Origin: Bradyrhizobium guangzhouense
Lineage (GTDB): Bacteria; Pseudomonadota; Alphaproteobacteria; Rhizobiales; Xanthobacteraceae
Assembly (NCBI RefSeq): GCF_004114955.1
Contig: NZ_CP030053.1
Coordinates: forward strand, 6,860,001 to 6,924,000
Direction of reading: 5' to 3'
DNA length: 64,000 nt
The position numbers were made by a program, and so were the translations under genes. The notes under the pieces are model-generated. The model saw nothing but the letters and a program-made list of their open reading frames with translations. It was not told where the DNA came from and searched no databases. Shown in pieces: positions 24,614 through 33,703 of the stretch (position 1 is the stretch's first letter; each line of letters opens with the position of its first letter).

Positions 24614-24780
24614 TTCCTCTCCCGGACACATGCGCCATTTGCGGCGCGGCAATGCTTAGGTGCATCAATCAATTTGCTCGCGCCGAAGGCGCGGATGCGC
24701 ACTTGTTAGCACGCTGGTTGCCGATTGCTCCTGCGCCGGGTGCAGGCGTGCCCTGCGGCAGCGCATTTCAAGGGGCGGAA

Positions 24781-25830
24781 TTACGCGACGGTCCAGACCA
24801 GCGGCGGGCGACCGCCTGCAACGGAGCGCAGATGCACGCCGATGTGCCGGCCGCATCCCGCAGCAAGCCCCTCGAACAACCCTTCAAGCACCTTGGCACA
24901 GGCGCCGTGATAATCGGCGACGTCGTCCATCAGCTTCCAGCTCTGCTGGCGGATTTCGAACATGCCATCGGATTGCGTGGTCTCGGCCGCATCGTCCTGC
25001 GCGGCGAGCAGTGCGTTGAGGAAGGATGCGAACTCGCTCGCACCGCCGCGGCGCATCGCCAGCGGCGCCGCGATCTCGTCGAATAACTGCATGCCGATCA
25101 GCTTGCCGGTGACGTGCAGGAGATAGCCGGCATCTTCCGGCCCGAACAGCTGCACCATCACCGGTGCGGCGGTGCGGACATATTCCATGGCGTAGTTGCG
25201 GTAGGCTCTTTCCAGCCGCGGCTTCGGCCAGCTCGACACCGGCAGTGCCGGCGCGGTTTTCGCATCGAACAGCGGCGCTTCGAGATGCCGCGCGTAGACG
25301 AGGCGCTGATCCGGTTCGAGCGGATGGTCGTATTGGTGATAATAGCCTTCGAGTCCATCCTGGCCGTCAACGCTCTGCTTGGTGCAGACGAAGCCGAGCC
25401 TGAGATCACCGAGCACGACGCCGTTGTTGGCGTGCCAGCCGCGCAGCATCGCACGGCTGACTTCGCCGGGCACGCCGCAGATCGCCGGCCCTTTCCAGAT
25501 CCAGCGCGGCGGCGGATAGCGGATCCAGGCCTTGGTGTCGCTCTCATGCATGTATTCGACATGCACGCCGCCGATCCAGTTGGAGAGATAGTGATATTGC
25601 GCCGCCGCCACCGCCGGCGGCAGATGATCGATCCCGAGCTTCCTCAGCCCCGGCAGGAAACGCTCCTGCTGCTGGCGGCGAAACACGCGGAAGACGAATT
25701 CGGCGGCATCCGCCGTGCCGCGTCGCGTGACCACCGTGAGGATCAGGCCGGTGAAGTAAGCGTGATAGAGATCGGCGACCGCGCGCCAGCGTTTCCATTG
25801 CGCTTCTTGCGCGGCGTCTGCTGCGGACAT
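24781..25830 (-). CDS. Conserved hypothetical protein
   Basis: A 349-residue soluble protein rich in Trp, Tyr and His (for example YHAYFTGLIL, YHYLSNWIGGVHVEYMHES, WIRYPPPRWIWKG). Small acidic/His patches could bind a metal or an aromatic ligand, but I recognise no catalytic signature. The last 100 residues are helical, with AAPLAMRRGGASEFASFLNALL and DYHGACAKVLEGLFEGLAAGCG. No signal peptide. It may be an uncharacterised hydrolase-like family member. It starts 104 bases before the PAS gene ends. Confidence 0.55.
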   Translation of the reverse strand: MSAADAAQEAQWKRWRAVADLYHAYFTGLILTVVTRRGTADAAEFVFRVFRRQQQERFLPGLRKLGIDHLPPAVAAAQYHYLSNWIGGVHVEYMHESDTKAWIRYPPPRWIWKGPAICGVPGEVSRAMLRGWHANNGVVLGDLRLGFVCTKQSVDGQDGLEGYYHQYDHPLEPDQRLVYARHLEAPLFDAKTAPALPVSSWPKPRLERAYRNYAMEYVRTAAPVMVQLFGPEDAGYLLHVTGKLIGMQLFDEIAAPLAMRRGGASEFASFLNALLAAQDDAAETTQSDGMFEIRQQSWKLMDDVADYHGACAKVLEGLFEGLAAGCGRHIGVHLRSVAGGRPPLVWTVA

Positions 25831-25934
25831 GTTCGCTCCCGATCGTTATTTTGATCGAATGTGTCACTGCTCTGGAGTGCAGGCAACCTCACGCTTGCGC
25901 CGGACGCCCTGCTTGGCGGCCCATCAATTCCGCG

Positions 25935-26348
25935 TTACGAAGTTTGCGAAGTCTTCGCCGCCCGCTCGCGCTCGACCCGCTCGGTGACATCGCGCGCCAT
26001 CGCCACAGAACCCTGCACGTTGCCAGCGGCGTCACGAACCAGCGCAAAGGTCATTTCGATGTATAGCTTGCGCCCGCTCTTGTGCAGCGCGCGGGTAAGC
26101 GTCGGCCGGCCCGCAGGCTTCATCGTTCTGTTGGCGAGCGCGGCCTCAAAGCCTTTCCAGTGCGCGGCGCGCAGATGCTCGGGAATGATCAGATCGAGAT
26201 TCTGGCCGAGCGCGTCCTCTGCCGTGAAGCCAAACAGCGCGGTCGATGCACGGTTCCAGCGTGTGATCGCGCCGGAGCGATCCGAATAGATCAGCGCGTC
26301 GGCGACGGCGTTGAGGATGCTTGCGTCGAGTTGGGATTGATCGGTCAC
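25935..26348 (-). CDS. Single PAS-domain protein
   Basis: A 137-residue protein from the GTG at 26348; ATG codons at 26363 and 26390 are alternatives. It is one PAS sensor domain: ILNAVADALIYSDRSGAITRWNRASTALFGFTAEDALGQNLDLIIP, then a PAC-like strand ending VQGSVAMARDVTERVERE. PAS domains bind flavin, haem or small ligands and normally drive a kinase or cyclase, yet no output domain is attached, so it must act through a partner or be a stand-alone sensor. The next gene upstream on the same strand is the winged-helix/TPR regulator, 72 bases away. Confidence 0.8.
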   Translation of the reverse strand: MTDQSQLDASILNAVADALIYSDRSGAITRWNRASTALFGFTAEDALGQNLDLIIPEHLRAAHWKGFEAALANRTMKPAGRPTLTRALHKSGRKLYIEMTFALVRDAAGNVQGSVAMARDVTERVERERAAKTSQTS

Positions 26349-26420
26349 GCAGACACCTCGCATATCGCCGGATCCAGCGCATCCTGCCATGCATTCGATA
26401 TCATCGCCCGACCGCCGCTC

Positions 26421-27977
26421 TCAACGCTGCTCTCCTGCGCGGCGAATACCTTCGACCCGAAGCGCATAGTCCTCGGGCCGCATCCAGGGCGGCCTATGCT
26501 GCCAGCGTCGAAGCTGCTCCACAGATTGCGAGGGAATATGTTCGAGTGCCTCGCGCGCCTCATCCAAACGTCCGAGATGAGCGAGTGACGCGGCGATCCA
26601 TTGGTGAATGCCGGCGTAATCCGGACGCAGTCGCGCGACCCGACGCAATGTCTGCAGCGCAGCGAGCTGGTCCCGTGAAAAAAACTGCAAAATCCCGCAC
26701 CAGACTAGCCAAAGCCAAATCAGGGGATCGTGTGGGCTGGCACGCATCGCCTGGTGCAGCCTTTCGAGTGCTTCCTCTCGATGCCCGCCAAACCCGAGCA
26801 CGCAACCAAGCATGCTGATGACAAAGGCGCTGTTTGGATTGAGAGCAACTGCGCTGCGCGCTTCGGCGATCGCTCCCTCCCATTCGCCACCCCACATCAT
26901 CATATGCGCCAGCACGGCATGCGCCATCGCATCCTTGCCATCCAGCGATACCGCGATTTGCGCCTCTTCACGCGCCGCTCCTTGAACCTCCAGGAGGGGG
27001 CGAGTCGAGAAGTGCCAGATCTCCCACTGGAGGGCCAGCGCATATCCATAGTGGCCGGGAGCAAAATTCGGATCGAGCGCCAAAGCTTGGTTGAAGAAGC
27101 CCAGGGCGGTTTTGTTCTCCTCCGGTCGGTACTTGTGGAAATGCCAAAGGCCGCGCTGATAGGCTTCCCACGCATCAAGCCGTTCCGGCGGCTTGCGTAG
27201 CACGCGCTTCTGCTCGGCGGCTGCCAATGCCGGCTCGATGACAGCGGCGACGCTCGCGGCGATTTCATCCTGCACTTTGAAAATGTCGCTAAGTTCGCGG
27301 TCGTAGCGTTCGGCCCATAGATGCACGCCTGTCAGTGCATCGATCAACTGTCCCGTGATCCGTATTCGGTTGCCAGCTTTGCGCACCGATCCCTCAAGCA
27401 CGTAGCGAACGCCCAGCTCGCGCCCGACCTGCTTCACATCGACGGCATGTCCTTTGTAGATGAAGCTCGAATTGCGGGCGATCACAAAAAGCCACCGGAT
27501 ACGCGAGAGCGCGGTCGTGATCTCGTCCACCATGCCGTCTGCGAAATATTCCTGCTCAGGATCGCCGCTCAAGTTCTCGAACGGCAGCACGGCGATGGAG
27601 GGGCGCTCGGGAACAGCAAGAGAGCTCTCGGCCGCAGCTTGGTCGGGCTTCAAGCGCGTGACTTCTCTCGTTTCTCTCACCTGTCCGACGAAACGGAATC
27701 CCTTACGCGGCAATGTCTTGATCAGCCGCTGCACCTGCCCGGAATCGCCTATGGCGCTTCGCGCGCCATTGATCCGGGTGGTTAGCGCAGAATCTGAAAC
27801 GATGCGTCCTTTCCAGATCGCAGCGATCATGTCGTCTTTGCTGACCACACGTTCGCGATTGATGATCAGGTACTCGAGGAGATCAAAGACTTGCGGCGTG
27901 ACGACAATGAGGTCCCCGTCGCGGTGCACTTCGCGCCGATCCGTATGGAGCGTGCAGTCCGCAAAGGAGTAGAGCAA
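26421..27977 (-). CDS. Winged-helix / TolB-like / TPR regulator (CadC-type)
   Basis: A 518-residue protein. Residues 1-98 form an OmpR-type winged helix as in CadC and ToxR (VVTPQVFDLLEYLIINRERVVSK ... IKTLPRKGFRFVG). Residues 120-255 are the TolB-like region often seen in these and in class III cyclases (IAVLPFENLSGDPEQEYFADGM, then VRYVLEGSVRKAGNRIRI). Residues 270-510 hold TPR-like repeats. There is no membrane helix, unlike CadC itself. Such proteins are common in Bradyrhizobium and act as one-component regulators, but the target here is unknown. Confidence 0.82.
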   Translation of the reverse strand: MLYSFADCTLHTDRREVHRDGDLIVVTPQVFDLLEYLIINRERVVSKDDMIAAIWKGRIVSDSALTTRINGARSAIGDSGQVQRLIKTLPRKGFRFVGQVRETREVTRLKPDQAAAESSLAVPERPSIAVLPFENLSGDPEQEYFADGMVDEITTALSRIRWLFVIARNSSFIYKGHAVDVKQVGRELGVRYVLEGSVRKAGNRIRITGQLIDALTGVHLWAERYDRELSDIFKVQDEIAASVAAVIEPALAAAEQKRVLRKPPERLDAWEAYQRGLWHFHKYRPEENKTALGFFNQALALDPNFAPGHYGYALALQWEIWHFSTRPLLEVQGAAREEAQIAVSLDGKDAMAHAVLAHMMMWGGEWEGAIAEARSAVALNPNSAFVISMLGCVLGFGGHREEALERLHQAMRASPHDPLIWLWLVWCGILQFFSRDQLAALQTLRRVARLRPDYAGIHQWIAASLAHLGRLDEAREALEHIPSQSVEQLRRWQHRPPWMRPEDYALRVEGIRRAGEQR

Positions 27978-28145
27978 ACGCGCTCTCCTATGGTATTATG
28001 ACACCGTGAAGGGCGTTACGCCATAAGGCAACTGTAAGAAGAATGGAAGCTGCCTGTAAAGCGCTTCCGATGACCTCCGGGCATCCTCGTGCGAGGCCGA
28101 GCAGCATGCGCTGCCTGCCGATCTCGCGTCACGAGGGAGGTCATC

Positions 28146-28835
28146 ATGAGAGGCCTGGTTTCGCTGGCGACGCTCTTGCTCTGCGCCGCGTTCATCCTCG
28201 CTTCCACGAGCGACGCCGGCGCGCAATGCTCCGCGCGGGATGTGTTGCAGAGGCAGTTGTCGCTCAAGGCGACGCCCGCGGTCCCGAGACTGCAGGGTCC
28301 GGTCGTGTCCGCTTCGGATGTTGCTGGATGGAGAGCGATCATCATCGGGACATTCCCAGATGCGTTTGCGCTTTCTGGCGCACTGAGTGCGATCGGTTGC
28401 GGCATCGGCGACACGGCCGCCGCGGCTCTTGCCACGCCGGCCTTCACCGTCAGCGACACTCGTAGGGTGATGGAGCTTGTGACAGTGTCGGCGGCCGACA
28501 TGGGCTTCAAGAACGAGACGGTGTCGTTGCGGCAAATCCACGATTTTGCGCAGCAGTTGGGCTTCGGGCTCGCGCCGCCCGAAATCGCACTGCAGCTCCG
28601 ACTTCAATATCTCGACCAGCCCGTTGGCGAGTTTCTCATCGTCGGCATGAAGCCGATCCGGACATGGACGGGTGAAGAAATCGTCCTGACCGTGGCCAAT
28701 GGGGGAGCTGGCCTCATTCTCATTGGCCAAGATGGTCGCTACGACGCGGAAATACCGGTGACTTCCCGTTTTGTCTTTGTACGCCCGGCGCCTGGCGCGC
28801 CAGCGGCACTTGCCGAAGCTAATTTTCCGGATTGA
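28146..28835 (+). CDS. Exported hypothetical protein
   Basis: A 229-residue protein, started at the ATG at 28146 behind a GGGAGG ribosome binding site. Residues 1-26 are a signal peptide (DAGA-Q). The mature part has two cysteines (Cys29, near the start of the mature chain, and one about residue 80) and alternating helices and strands, without a motif I can name. It is followed eleven bases later by another exported small protein, and the two are likely co-transcribed. Periplasmic location is predicted. Confidence 0.55.
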   Translation: MRGLVSLATLLLCAAFILASTSDAGAQCSARDVLQRQLSLKATPAVPRLQGPVVSASDVAGWRAIIIGTFPDAFALSGALSAIGCGIGDTAAAALATPAFTVSDTRRVMELVTVSAADMGFKNETVSLRQIHDFAQQLGFGLAPPEIALQLRLQYLDQPVGEFLIVGMKPIRTWTGEEIVLTVANGGAGLILIGQDGRYDAEIPVTSRFVFVRPAPGAPAALAEANFPD

Positions 28836-28846
28836 CCGAGGCGGCA

Positions 28847-29203
28847 ATGAGAACGATGAATCGGACATCAATCTCGGTCTGCCTGCTGCACTTGTTGTTC
28901 ACTACTGCAACGCTTGCGCGAGACGACGGCCGCTATGCGAACTCCCCGCTTAAGCCCTGGTTCGAGAGTCTGCAGAGCGAATTCGGGAAGTGTTGTGAGG
29001 ACTCTGACGCCTACGTGGTATCCGAACCGAACTGGAAGTCCGATCACGGGCAATACAGCGTTCGTATCGACGACGAATGGGTGCTCGTGCCGGACGGCGC
29101 TGTCATCAAACAACCCAATCTCGCCGGGCGGACGATGGTATGGAAGCTCTACATGGATGGCCATCCGCGCGTCCGCTGTTTCATTCCGGGCAGCATGACC
29201 TGA
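28847..29203 (+). CDS. Small exported Cys-containing protein
   Basis: A 118-residue protein, started at the ATG at 28847. A signal peptide covers about residues 1-24 (cleavage near LAR/DD). The mature chain begins DDGRYANSPLKPWFESLQSEFGKCCEDSDAY: the pattern of a short helix, a vicinal CC pair and a following domain with W and a final Cys is common in rhizobial periplasmic proteins of unknown function. Both the CC pair and the late Cys are likely in disulfides. Partner of the preceding exported gene by spacing. No role assigned. Confidence 0.6.
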   Translation: MRTMNRTSISVCLLHLLFTTATLARDDGRYANSPLKPWFESLQSEFGKCCEDSDAYVVSEPNWKSDHGQYSVRIDDEWVLVPDGAVIKQPNLAGRTMVWKLYMDGHPRVRCFIPGSMT

Positions 29204-29264
29204 TGCGTCGCCAATCTACGCGCCGGGCGGACAAACCATGCCCGAATTTGCGCTGCGGCCGGCG

Positions 29265-30401
29265 CTACACCCGAAAATGCTTGCTGAGCTTGAGGCCCTG
29301 CGCCTGGTAATTGGAGCCGATACGCTGGCCGTACATCGCGTCGGGGCGCGCCAGCATCTTCTCGTAGACGAGGCGGCCGACGATCTGGCCGTGCTCCAGG
29401 ATGAACGGCACTTCGCGCGAACGCACTTCCAGCACGGCGCGCGCGCCTTGCCCGCCCGCACCGGCATAGCCGAAGCCGGGATCGAAGAAGCCGGCATAGT
29501 GCACGCGGAATTCGCCGACCAAGGGATCGAACGGCACCATCTCCGCGGCGTAATCCGGTGGGACCTGCACGGCTTCCTTGGAGGCGAGAATGTAGAACTC
29601 GCCGGGATCGAGGATCAGGCTGCCGTCGGGACGGGCCGAGATCGGCTCCCAGAAATCTTCCACCGCATAGCCGGAACGGCGATCGACATCGACGACGCCG
29701 GTGTGGCGCTTGGCGCGGTAGCCGACGAAGCCACTGCCCTTCTCGCCGGAGAGATCGACCGAGACGGCGACGCCGCCGGTGAGATCGGCATCGTCAATGT
29801 CGACGAGACGCTCAACGGCATGCAAGCTTTCGAGCGCGTCGGCATTGAGGATGGCATCGCCCGTGCGGAAGCGCACCTGCGACAGGCGCGAGCCTTCGCG
29901 CACCAGCACGGGAAACGTCTTCGGGCTGATTTCGGCATAGAGCGGACCGTGATAGCCGGCGCCGATCATGTCGAAACGACGCGTGCCGTCGGCGATGACG
30001 CGGGTGAAGACGTCGAGCCGGCCTGTCGAGCTTTTCGGATTGGCCGCCGCGACGATCTCCGGCGGCAGCGCCAGGCTCTCCAGCAGCGGCACGATGTAGA
30101 CGCAGTTGGTCTCCAGCACCGCACCGTCGGCAAGGCTGAACTCGTGCAGCTTCAACTGGTCGATGCGCTCGGCGACGGTGGCGCCGGGGCCGGGCAGGAA
30201 GCTCGCACGCACACGATAGGCGATATCGCCGAGGCGCAGGTCGAGACTCGCCGGCTGGATCTGGCTTTCGACGAAATCATAGGCGGGCAGGATGAGGCCC
30301 GCTTCCGCCATCGCCGCGATCATGCGGTCGGGCAGGATACCATTGGCGTCGGCGGCAACCGTGAACGTCAACCGGGGGTCCTCATCAGGGGTCAAGTACA
30401 T
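29265..30401 (-). CDS. dcd: dCTP deaminase (2'-deoxycytidine 5'-triphosphate deaminase)
   Basis: A 378-residue protein that contains two tandem dUTPase-fold halves. The first has QIQPASLDLRLGD and NPKSSTGRLDVFTRV (the signature with the catalytic-site Ser and Arg). The second has PFDPLVGEFRVHYAGFFDPGFGYAG and FILEHGQIVGRLVYEKM. The usual dcd is about 190 residues, so this is the double-length form typical of alphaproteobacteria. It converts dCTP to dUTP for thymidylate synthesis. It is divergent from the metZ riboswitch. Confidence 0.9.
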   Translation of the reverse strand: MYLTPDEDPRLTFTVAADANGILPDRMIAAMAEAGLILPAYDFVESQIQPASLDLRLGDIAYRVRASFLPGPGATVAERIDQLKLHEFSLADGAVLETNCVYIVPLLESLALPPEIVAAANPKSSTGRLDVFTRVIADGTRRFDMIGAGYHGPLYAEISPKTFPVLVREGSRLSQVRFRTGDAILNADALESLHAVERLVDIDDADLTGGVAVSVDLSGEKGSGFVGYRAKRHTGVVDVDRRSGYAVEDFWEPISARPDGSLILDPGEFYILASKEAVQVPPDYAAEMVPFDPLVGEFRVHYAGFFDPGFGYAGAGGQGARAVLEVRSREVPFILEHGQIVGRLVYEKMLARPDAMYGQRIGSNYQAQGLKLSKHFRV

Positions 30402-30487
30402 CCGGACTTGCGGAAAATACGAGCCTTTTACGGCTATCCGATGGACGCCTTGACGGAAAGGGCATTGCGGAATATGAGCATCACTTA

Positions 30488-30543
30488 TCCCGTGGTGATT
30501 TGAGCCGGCCGGCTTGCAGCCACGTTAAATAAGTCGCTAAACA
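30488..30543 (+). promoter_or_regulatory. SAM-II riboswitch before metZ
   Basis: The sequence carries the conserved SAM-II core: P1 strands CGTGG (30491-30495) and CCACG (30520-30524), the stretch TGATTTG, GGCTTGCAGCC and the A-rich 3' part GTTAAATAAGTCGCTAAA. SAM-II aptamers bind S-adenosylmethionine as a pseudoknot and switch off methionine genes in alphaproteobacteria. The downstream gene is metZ, as expected. Confidence 0.93.
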
Positions 30544-30596
30544 GGCCGGGGACCTCTGTGATCCCGGCCCGTGGAGATATCCAGGCCGGTTTTTTT
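30544..30596 (+). terminator. Attenuator with competing antiterminator hairpin
   Basis: Two mutually exclusive hairpins share the strand CCGGCC at 30564-30569. The antiterminator pairs GGCCGGGGA (30544-30552) with TCCCGGCC (30562-30569). The terminator pairs that strand with GGCCGG (30584-30589) around an inner TGGA-GATA-TCCA stem and is followed by seven T. This is the expression platform expected for the SAM-II aptamer just upstream. Confidence 0.8.
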
Positions 30597-30635
30597 GTGA
30601 CCGTTTTCGACGAGACGGTCATCTCGGAGGGTCCT

Positions 30636-31823
30636 ATGTCGAAGTCGCCTGCCTCTTACCGCCCCGAAACCCGCCTGGTCCATTCCGGCACCCTGCGCTC
30701 GCAATATGGCGAGACGTCGGAAGCGCTGTTCCTGACCCAGGGCTACGTCTACAACAGCGCCGAGGAGTGCGAGGCGCGGTTCAAGGGCGAGGACCCGGGC
30801 TTCATCTATTCGCGCTACTCGAACCCGACGATCGCGATGTTCGAGCGCCGCATGATCGAGCTCGAAGGCGCAGAAGCGGCACGCTCGGCGGCGACGGGCA
30901 TGGCCGCGGTGACGACGGCGATCCTCGCGCCGCTCAAGGCCGGCGACCATGTCGTGGCGTCGCGTGCGCTGTTCGGCTCGTGTCTCTACGTCATCCAGGA
31001 TCTGCTTCCGCGCTACGGCATCGAGACCACGCTGGTCGACGGTGCCAATCTGGACCAATGGCAGCGCGCGGTGAAGCCGAACACCAAGACCTTCTTCCTG
31101 GAGAGCCCGACCAATCCGACGCTCGACGTGCTCGACATTCCCTCGATTGCCGAGATCGCGCACAAGGGCGGTGCGCGGCTGGTGGTCGACAACGTGTTCG
31201 CGACGCCGATCTGGCAGAGCCCGCTTGCGCTCGGGGCCGACGTCGTCGTCTACTCCGCGACCAAGCACATTGACGGCCAGGGCCGCTGCCTCGGCGGCAT
31301 CATCCTGTCCTCGGAAGCTTTCATCGCCGAGCACATCCACAATTTCATGCGCCAGACCGGCCCGTCGATCTCGCCGTTCAACGCCTGGGTCCTGCTCAAG
31401 GGTCTGGAGACGTTGGGTGTGCGCGTGCGCGCGCAGACCGACACGGCAGCGCGCATCGCCGACGTGCTGGCGAGCCATCCGAAAATCTCGCGGCTGGTCT
31501 ATCCCGGCCGCGAGGACCATCCGCAGGCGGCACTGGTGAAGAAGCAGATGCGCGGCGGCTCGACGCTGGTCGGCTTCGAGGTCAAGGGCGGGAAGGCGGC
31601 TGCGTTCCGCGTCCTCAACGAACTGAAGCTTGCAAAGATCTCGAACAATCTCGGCGATGCCAAGAGCCTCGTCACGCATCCGGCGACCACGACGCATCAG
31701 CGGCTGAAGCCGGAGGATCGCGCGGCGCTCGGCATCAGCGAGGGATTCATCCGCTTCTCGGCCGGCCTCGAGCATGCGGATGATCTGATCGAGGATCTGA
31801 CGGCGGCGCTCGAGAAGGCGTGA
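30636..31823 (+). CDS. metZ: O-succinylhomoserine sulfhydrylase
   Basis: A 395-residue PLP enzyme of the Cys/Met metabolism family. The start at 30636 follows CGGAGGG. Lys210 in VVVYSATKHIDGQGRCLGG is the Schiff-base lysine; SRYSNPT (59-65) and the RFSAGLEHADDLIEDL C-terminus are family signatures. It joins O-succinylhomoserine and sulfide to give homocysteine, the direct sulfhydrylation branch of methionine synthesis. Upstream SAM-II control supports this over cystathionine enzymes. Monocistronic; a repeat follows. Confidence 0.92.
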   Translation: MSKSPASYRPETRLVHSGTLRSQYGETSEALFLTQGYVYNSAEECEARFKGEDPGFIYSRYSNPTIAMFERRMIELEGAEAARSAATGMAAVTTAILAPLKAGDHVVASRALFGSCLYVIQDLLPRYGIETTLVDGANLDQWQRAVKPNTKTFFLESPTNPTLDVLDIPSIAEIAHKGGARLVVDNVFATPIWQSPLALGADVVVYSATKHIDGQGRCLGGIILSSEAFIAEHIHNFMRQTGPSISPFNAWVLLKGLETLGVRVRAQTDTAARIADVLASHPKISRLVYPGREDHPQAALVKKQMRGGSTLVGFEVKGGKAAAFRVLNELKLAKISNNLGDAKSLVTHPATTTHQRLKPEDRAALGISEGFIRFSAGLEHADDLIEDLTAALEKA

Positions 31824-31828
31824 TTGCT

Positions 31829-31893
31829 TGGTAGGGTGGTTTAGCCAGCAGGCTGCGCAAAGCTCAGTCGGCTGGCGTAACCCACCCTACGAA
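31829..31893. repeat. Palindromic intergenic repeat, family 2
   Basis: A hairpin-forming element whose arms GTAGGGTGG and CCACCCTAC close a pair of inner inverted stretches (TTAGCCAGC with GCTGGCGTAA-like). It lies between metZ and the SGNH gene and could end both transcripts. A longer relative is at 60769-60882. Confidence 0.75.
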
Positions 31894-31909
31894 GATACGG
31901 CACAGCCAC

Positions 31910-32911
31910 TTACATCGGCCGGTACGTCCGCACGTCCGCAGGCACATTCACCCCGAGCTTGATCTGGCCGACCGAGTGGATGATGTCGTCGCCGAGCAGC
32001 TGGGCGAAGCAGGCATAGCCCCAATCGTTCATGTGCAGCCCATCGGCGATCACGAAACTCTCGACCGGAAGCGCCTGCTTCTCGTGCCAGTCGCGCATCA
32101 CCTCGAAGCGCGGGAAGATGCCGACGTGACGAAGCTCGGCGACCTTGCCGAGCAGCTTCACCATCTTGCCTGCGCTTTCGGGACGCTCGGTGACCCTGGG
32201 CGAATATTGCGGGTCGACCAGCACGACGTCGGCATCGCCCGCCGCCTGGATCCGGGCGATGCCGTCCTCGACCATCCTGGCGGTGTCGCCGGGATCGAGA
32301 TTGCGCAGCACGGCGTTGGTGCCGACCTGCCAGATCACGAGATCCGGATGCACGTCGATCACCTCCTTCTGGAGGCGCTTCATCATCTCGGGCGCGTCTT
32401 CGCCGCCGACGCCGGCATTGATGACGGTGATGTCAGCGGTCGGATATTGCCGGCGCAGCTGCGCGGCGAGACGGTTGGGATAGTTGAAATCGGGCGAGCT
32501 CGCGCCATAGCCCGCCGTCGACGACGAGCCGAACGCGACGATCACGACGGGCTTGCCCGCGACGAGCTTACCCGCGACATGCGGCAGCGAGCCCATCGTC
32601 TTCGCGCTGCCTTTCGGCGGCAAGCACGGCACGCGGCTGAAAATATCGCCGGCGGATTTCGCGACCTGCTTCACCTTGTCGATGGCGCGCGAAGTGAGGC
32701 CGCGCTGCTCGCCGGGCGGCTGGGTCGTCGCAGCAACCGTCGTCTGCGACGGCGATGCGGGCGCGGGGTTAGCAGCTTGCTGCGGAGCTGATGTCGCCTC
32801 GGCGGCCTGAGCTCGAGCAGGGGCCTGCACCACAGGCGTCAGCATCAGCAGCACGGCTGCTGCGGGCGCGGCCAACCATGTCGACAGGCCAAAAGGGCGG
32901 AAAGAACTCAT
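31910..32911 (-). CDS. SGNH/GDSL hydrolase, exported
   Basis: A 333-residue protein with a signal peptide (about 1-34, ARA-Q) and a Pro/Ala-rich linker to about 70. The catalytic domain has the SGNH blocks in order: IVAFGSSSTAGYG (Ser in block I), NAGVGGEDAPEM (Gly), VIWQVGTNA (Asn) and a late DGLHMND, where Asp and His complete the triad. Such enzymes remove or transfer O-acyl groups on glycans. It is last in an operon after a second SGNH protein and OpgC, implying action on a periplasmic or surface glucan. Confidence 0.82.
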   Translation of the reverse strand: MSSFRPFGLSTWLAAPAAAVLLMLTPVVQAPARAQAAEATSAPQQAANPAPASPSQTTVAATTQPPGEQRGLTSRAIDKVKQVAKSAGDIFSRVPCLPPKGSAKTMGSLPHVAGKLVAGKPVVIVAFGSSSTAGYGASSPDFNYPNRLAAQLRRQYPTADITVINAGVGGEDAPEMMKRLQKEVIDVHPDLVIWQVGTNAVLRNLDPGDTARMVEDGIARIQAAGDADVVLVDPQYSPRVTERPESAGKMVKLLGKVAELRHVGIFPRFEVMRDWHEKQALPVESFVIADGLHMNDWGYACFAQLLGDDIIHSVGQIKLGVNVPADVRTYRPM

Positions 32912-32923
32912 TAACGCTAGACC

Positions 32924-33703
32924 TCAATTCTGCTGCTGGGCCTGCTCCAGATGGGCGGCGTCGATCACAAACTGCGCCAACGCCCGGCCAAGGCAATCAT
33001 GGACCTGCTTCGCCAGCTCAGGGCCGCGCGAGGGGCTGAACAGGTCGAACTGACCCTGATCATTCCACTGCCGCATGATCGCGAAACGGTCGAACAGCGG
33101 GATATCATGCTCCTGCGCCACCACCCGCATATTGTCGAGATAGGGCGGCGCCGAGATCATGGATTCGGTACGCGGGCTGTACTGCAAATTCATCAAGACG
33201 ACGTCAGCCCCCGCATTTTGCAGTGCAGCGACTCCATCGGTCACAGCGCCGCGAAAATCGTCGGGATCGATGGATCGGATAGCATCCACCGTCCCGGTCT
33301 GCCAGATGACCAAAGTAGGTGTTTTTGCTTCCATCAGCCTAACGAAGGTTCCGGCAGCTTCCTCCGCCGTCTTCTTGCTCTGTATTTCTACGGATACGTG
33401 CACGACCTCCGCAGGGGGCAGCTTCTCTTTCAAGATCGCCTCCATCCGCGCCGGATAGGAGCTGCTCTCGGACGATGGGATCGTCGTCGACCGGCTTCCG
33501 ATCACCAGGATCTCGAGCGGCTTGCCCGCCTTGACGGCTTCGGCGACCTTCTGGAGCTGGCTCTCGGTGGCGAGCAGATAAGGCGGCAATTCGCAGGCTG
33601 CGGGGATCGCGGGCGCGGCAGGCGCAGCATCCTCCGCGCGCGCCGAAGGCGCGGTGAGGTACCCGCACAGCAGGATCAGGCTCAGGAGAACCTTCGCCTT
33701 CAT
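32924..33703 (-). CDS. SGNH-like hydrolase, exported
   Basis: A 259-residue protein with a signal peptide (about 1-23). It carries a weaker SGNH pattern: EILVIGSRSTTIPSSESSSYPARM (block I Ser), VIWQTGTVDAIRS (block III with Thr-Val where Asn is usual) and a C-terminus lacking the clear D-x-x-H seen in its neighbour. The missing Asn and His suggest a non-catalytic or altered partner of the downstream SGNH enzyme. Its start overlaps the stop of opgC by ATGA, and the next gene begins 12 bases after its stop. Confidence 0.72.
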   Translation of the reverse strand: MKAKVLLSLILLCGYLTAPSARAEDAAPAAPAIPAACELPPYLLATESQLQKVAEAVKAGKPLEILVIGSRSTTIPSSESSSYPARMEAILKEKLPPAEVVHVSVEIQSKKTAEEAAGTFVRLMEAKTPTLVIWQTGTVDAIRSIDPDDFRGAVTDGVAALQNAGADVVLMNLQYSPRTESMISAPPYLDNMRVVAQEHDIPLFDRFAIMRQWNDQGQFDLFSPSRGPELAKQVHDCLGRALAQFVIDAAHLEQAQQQN

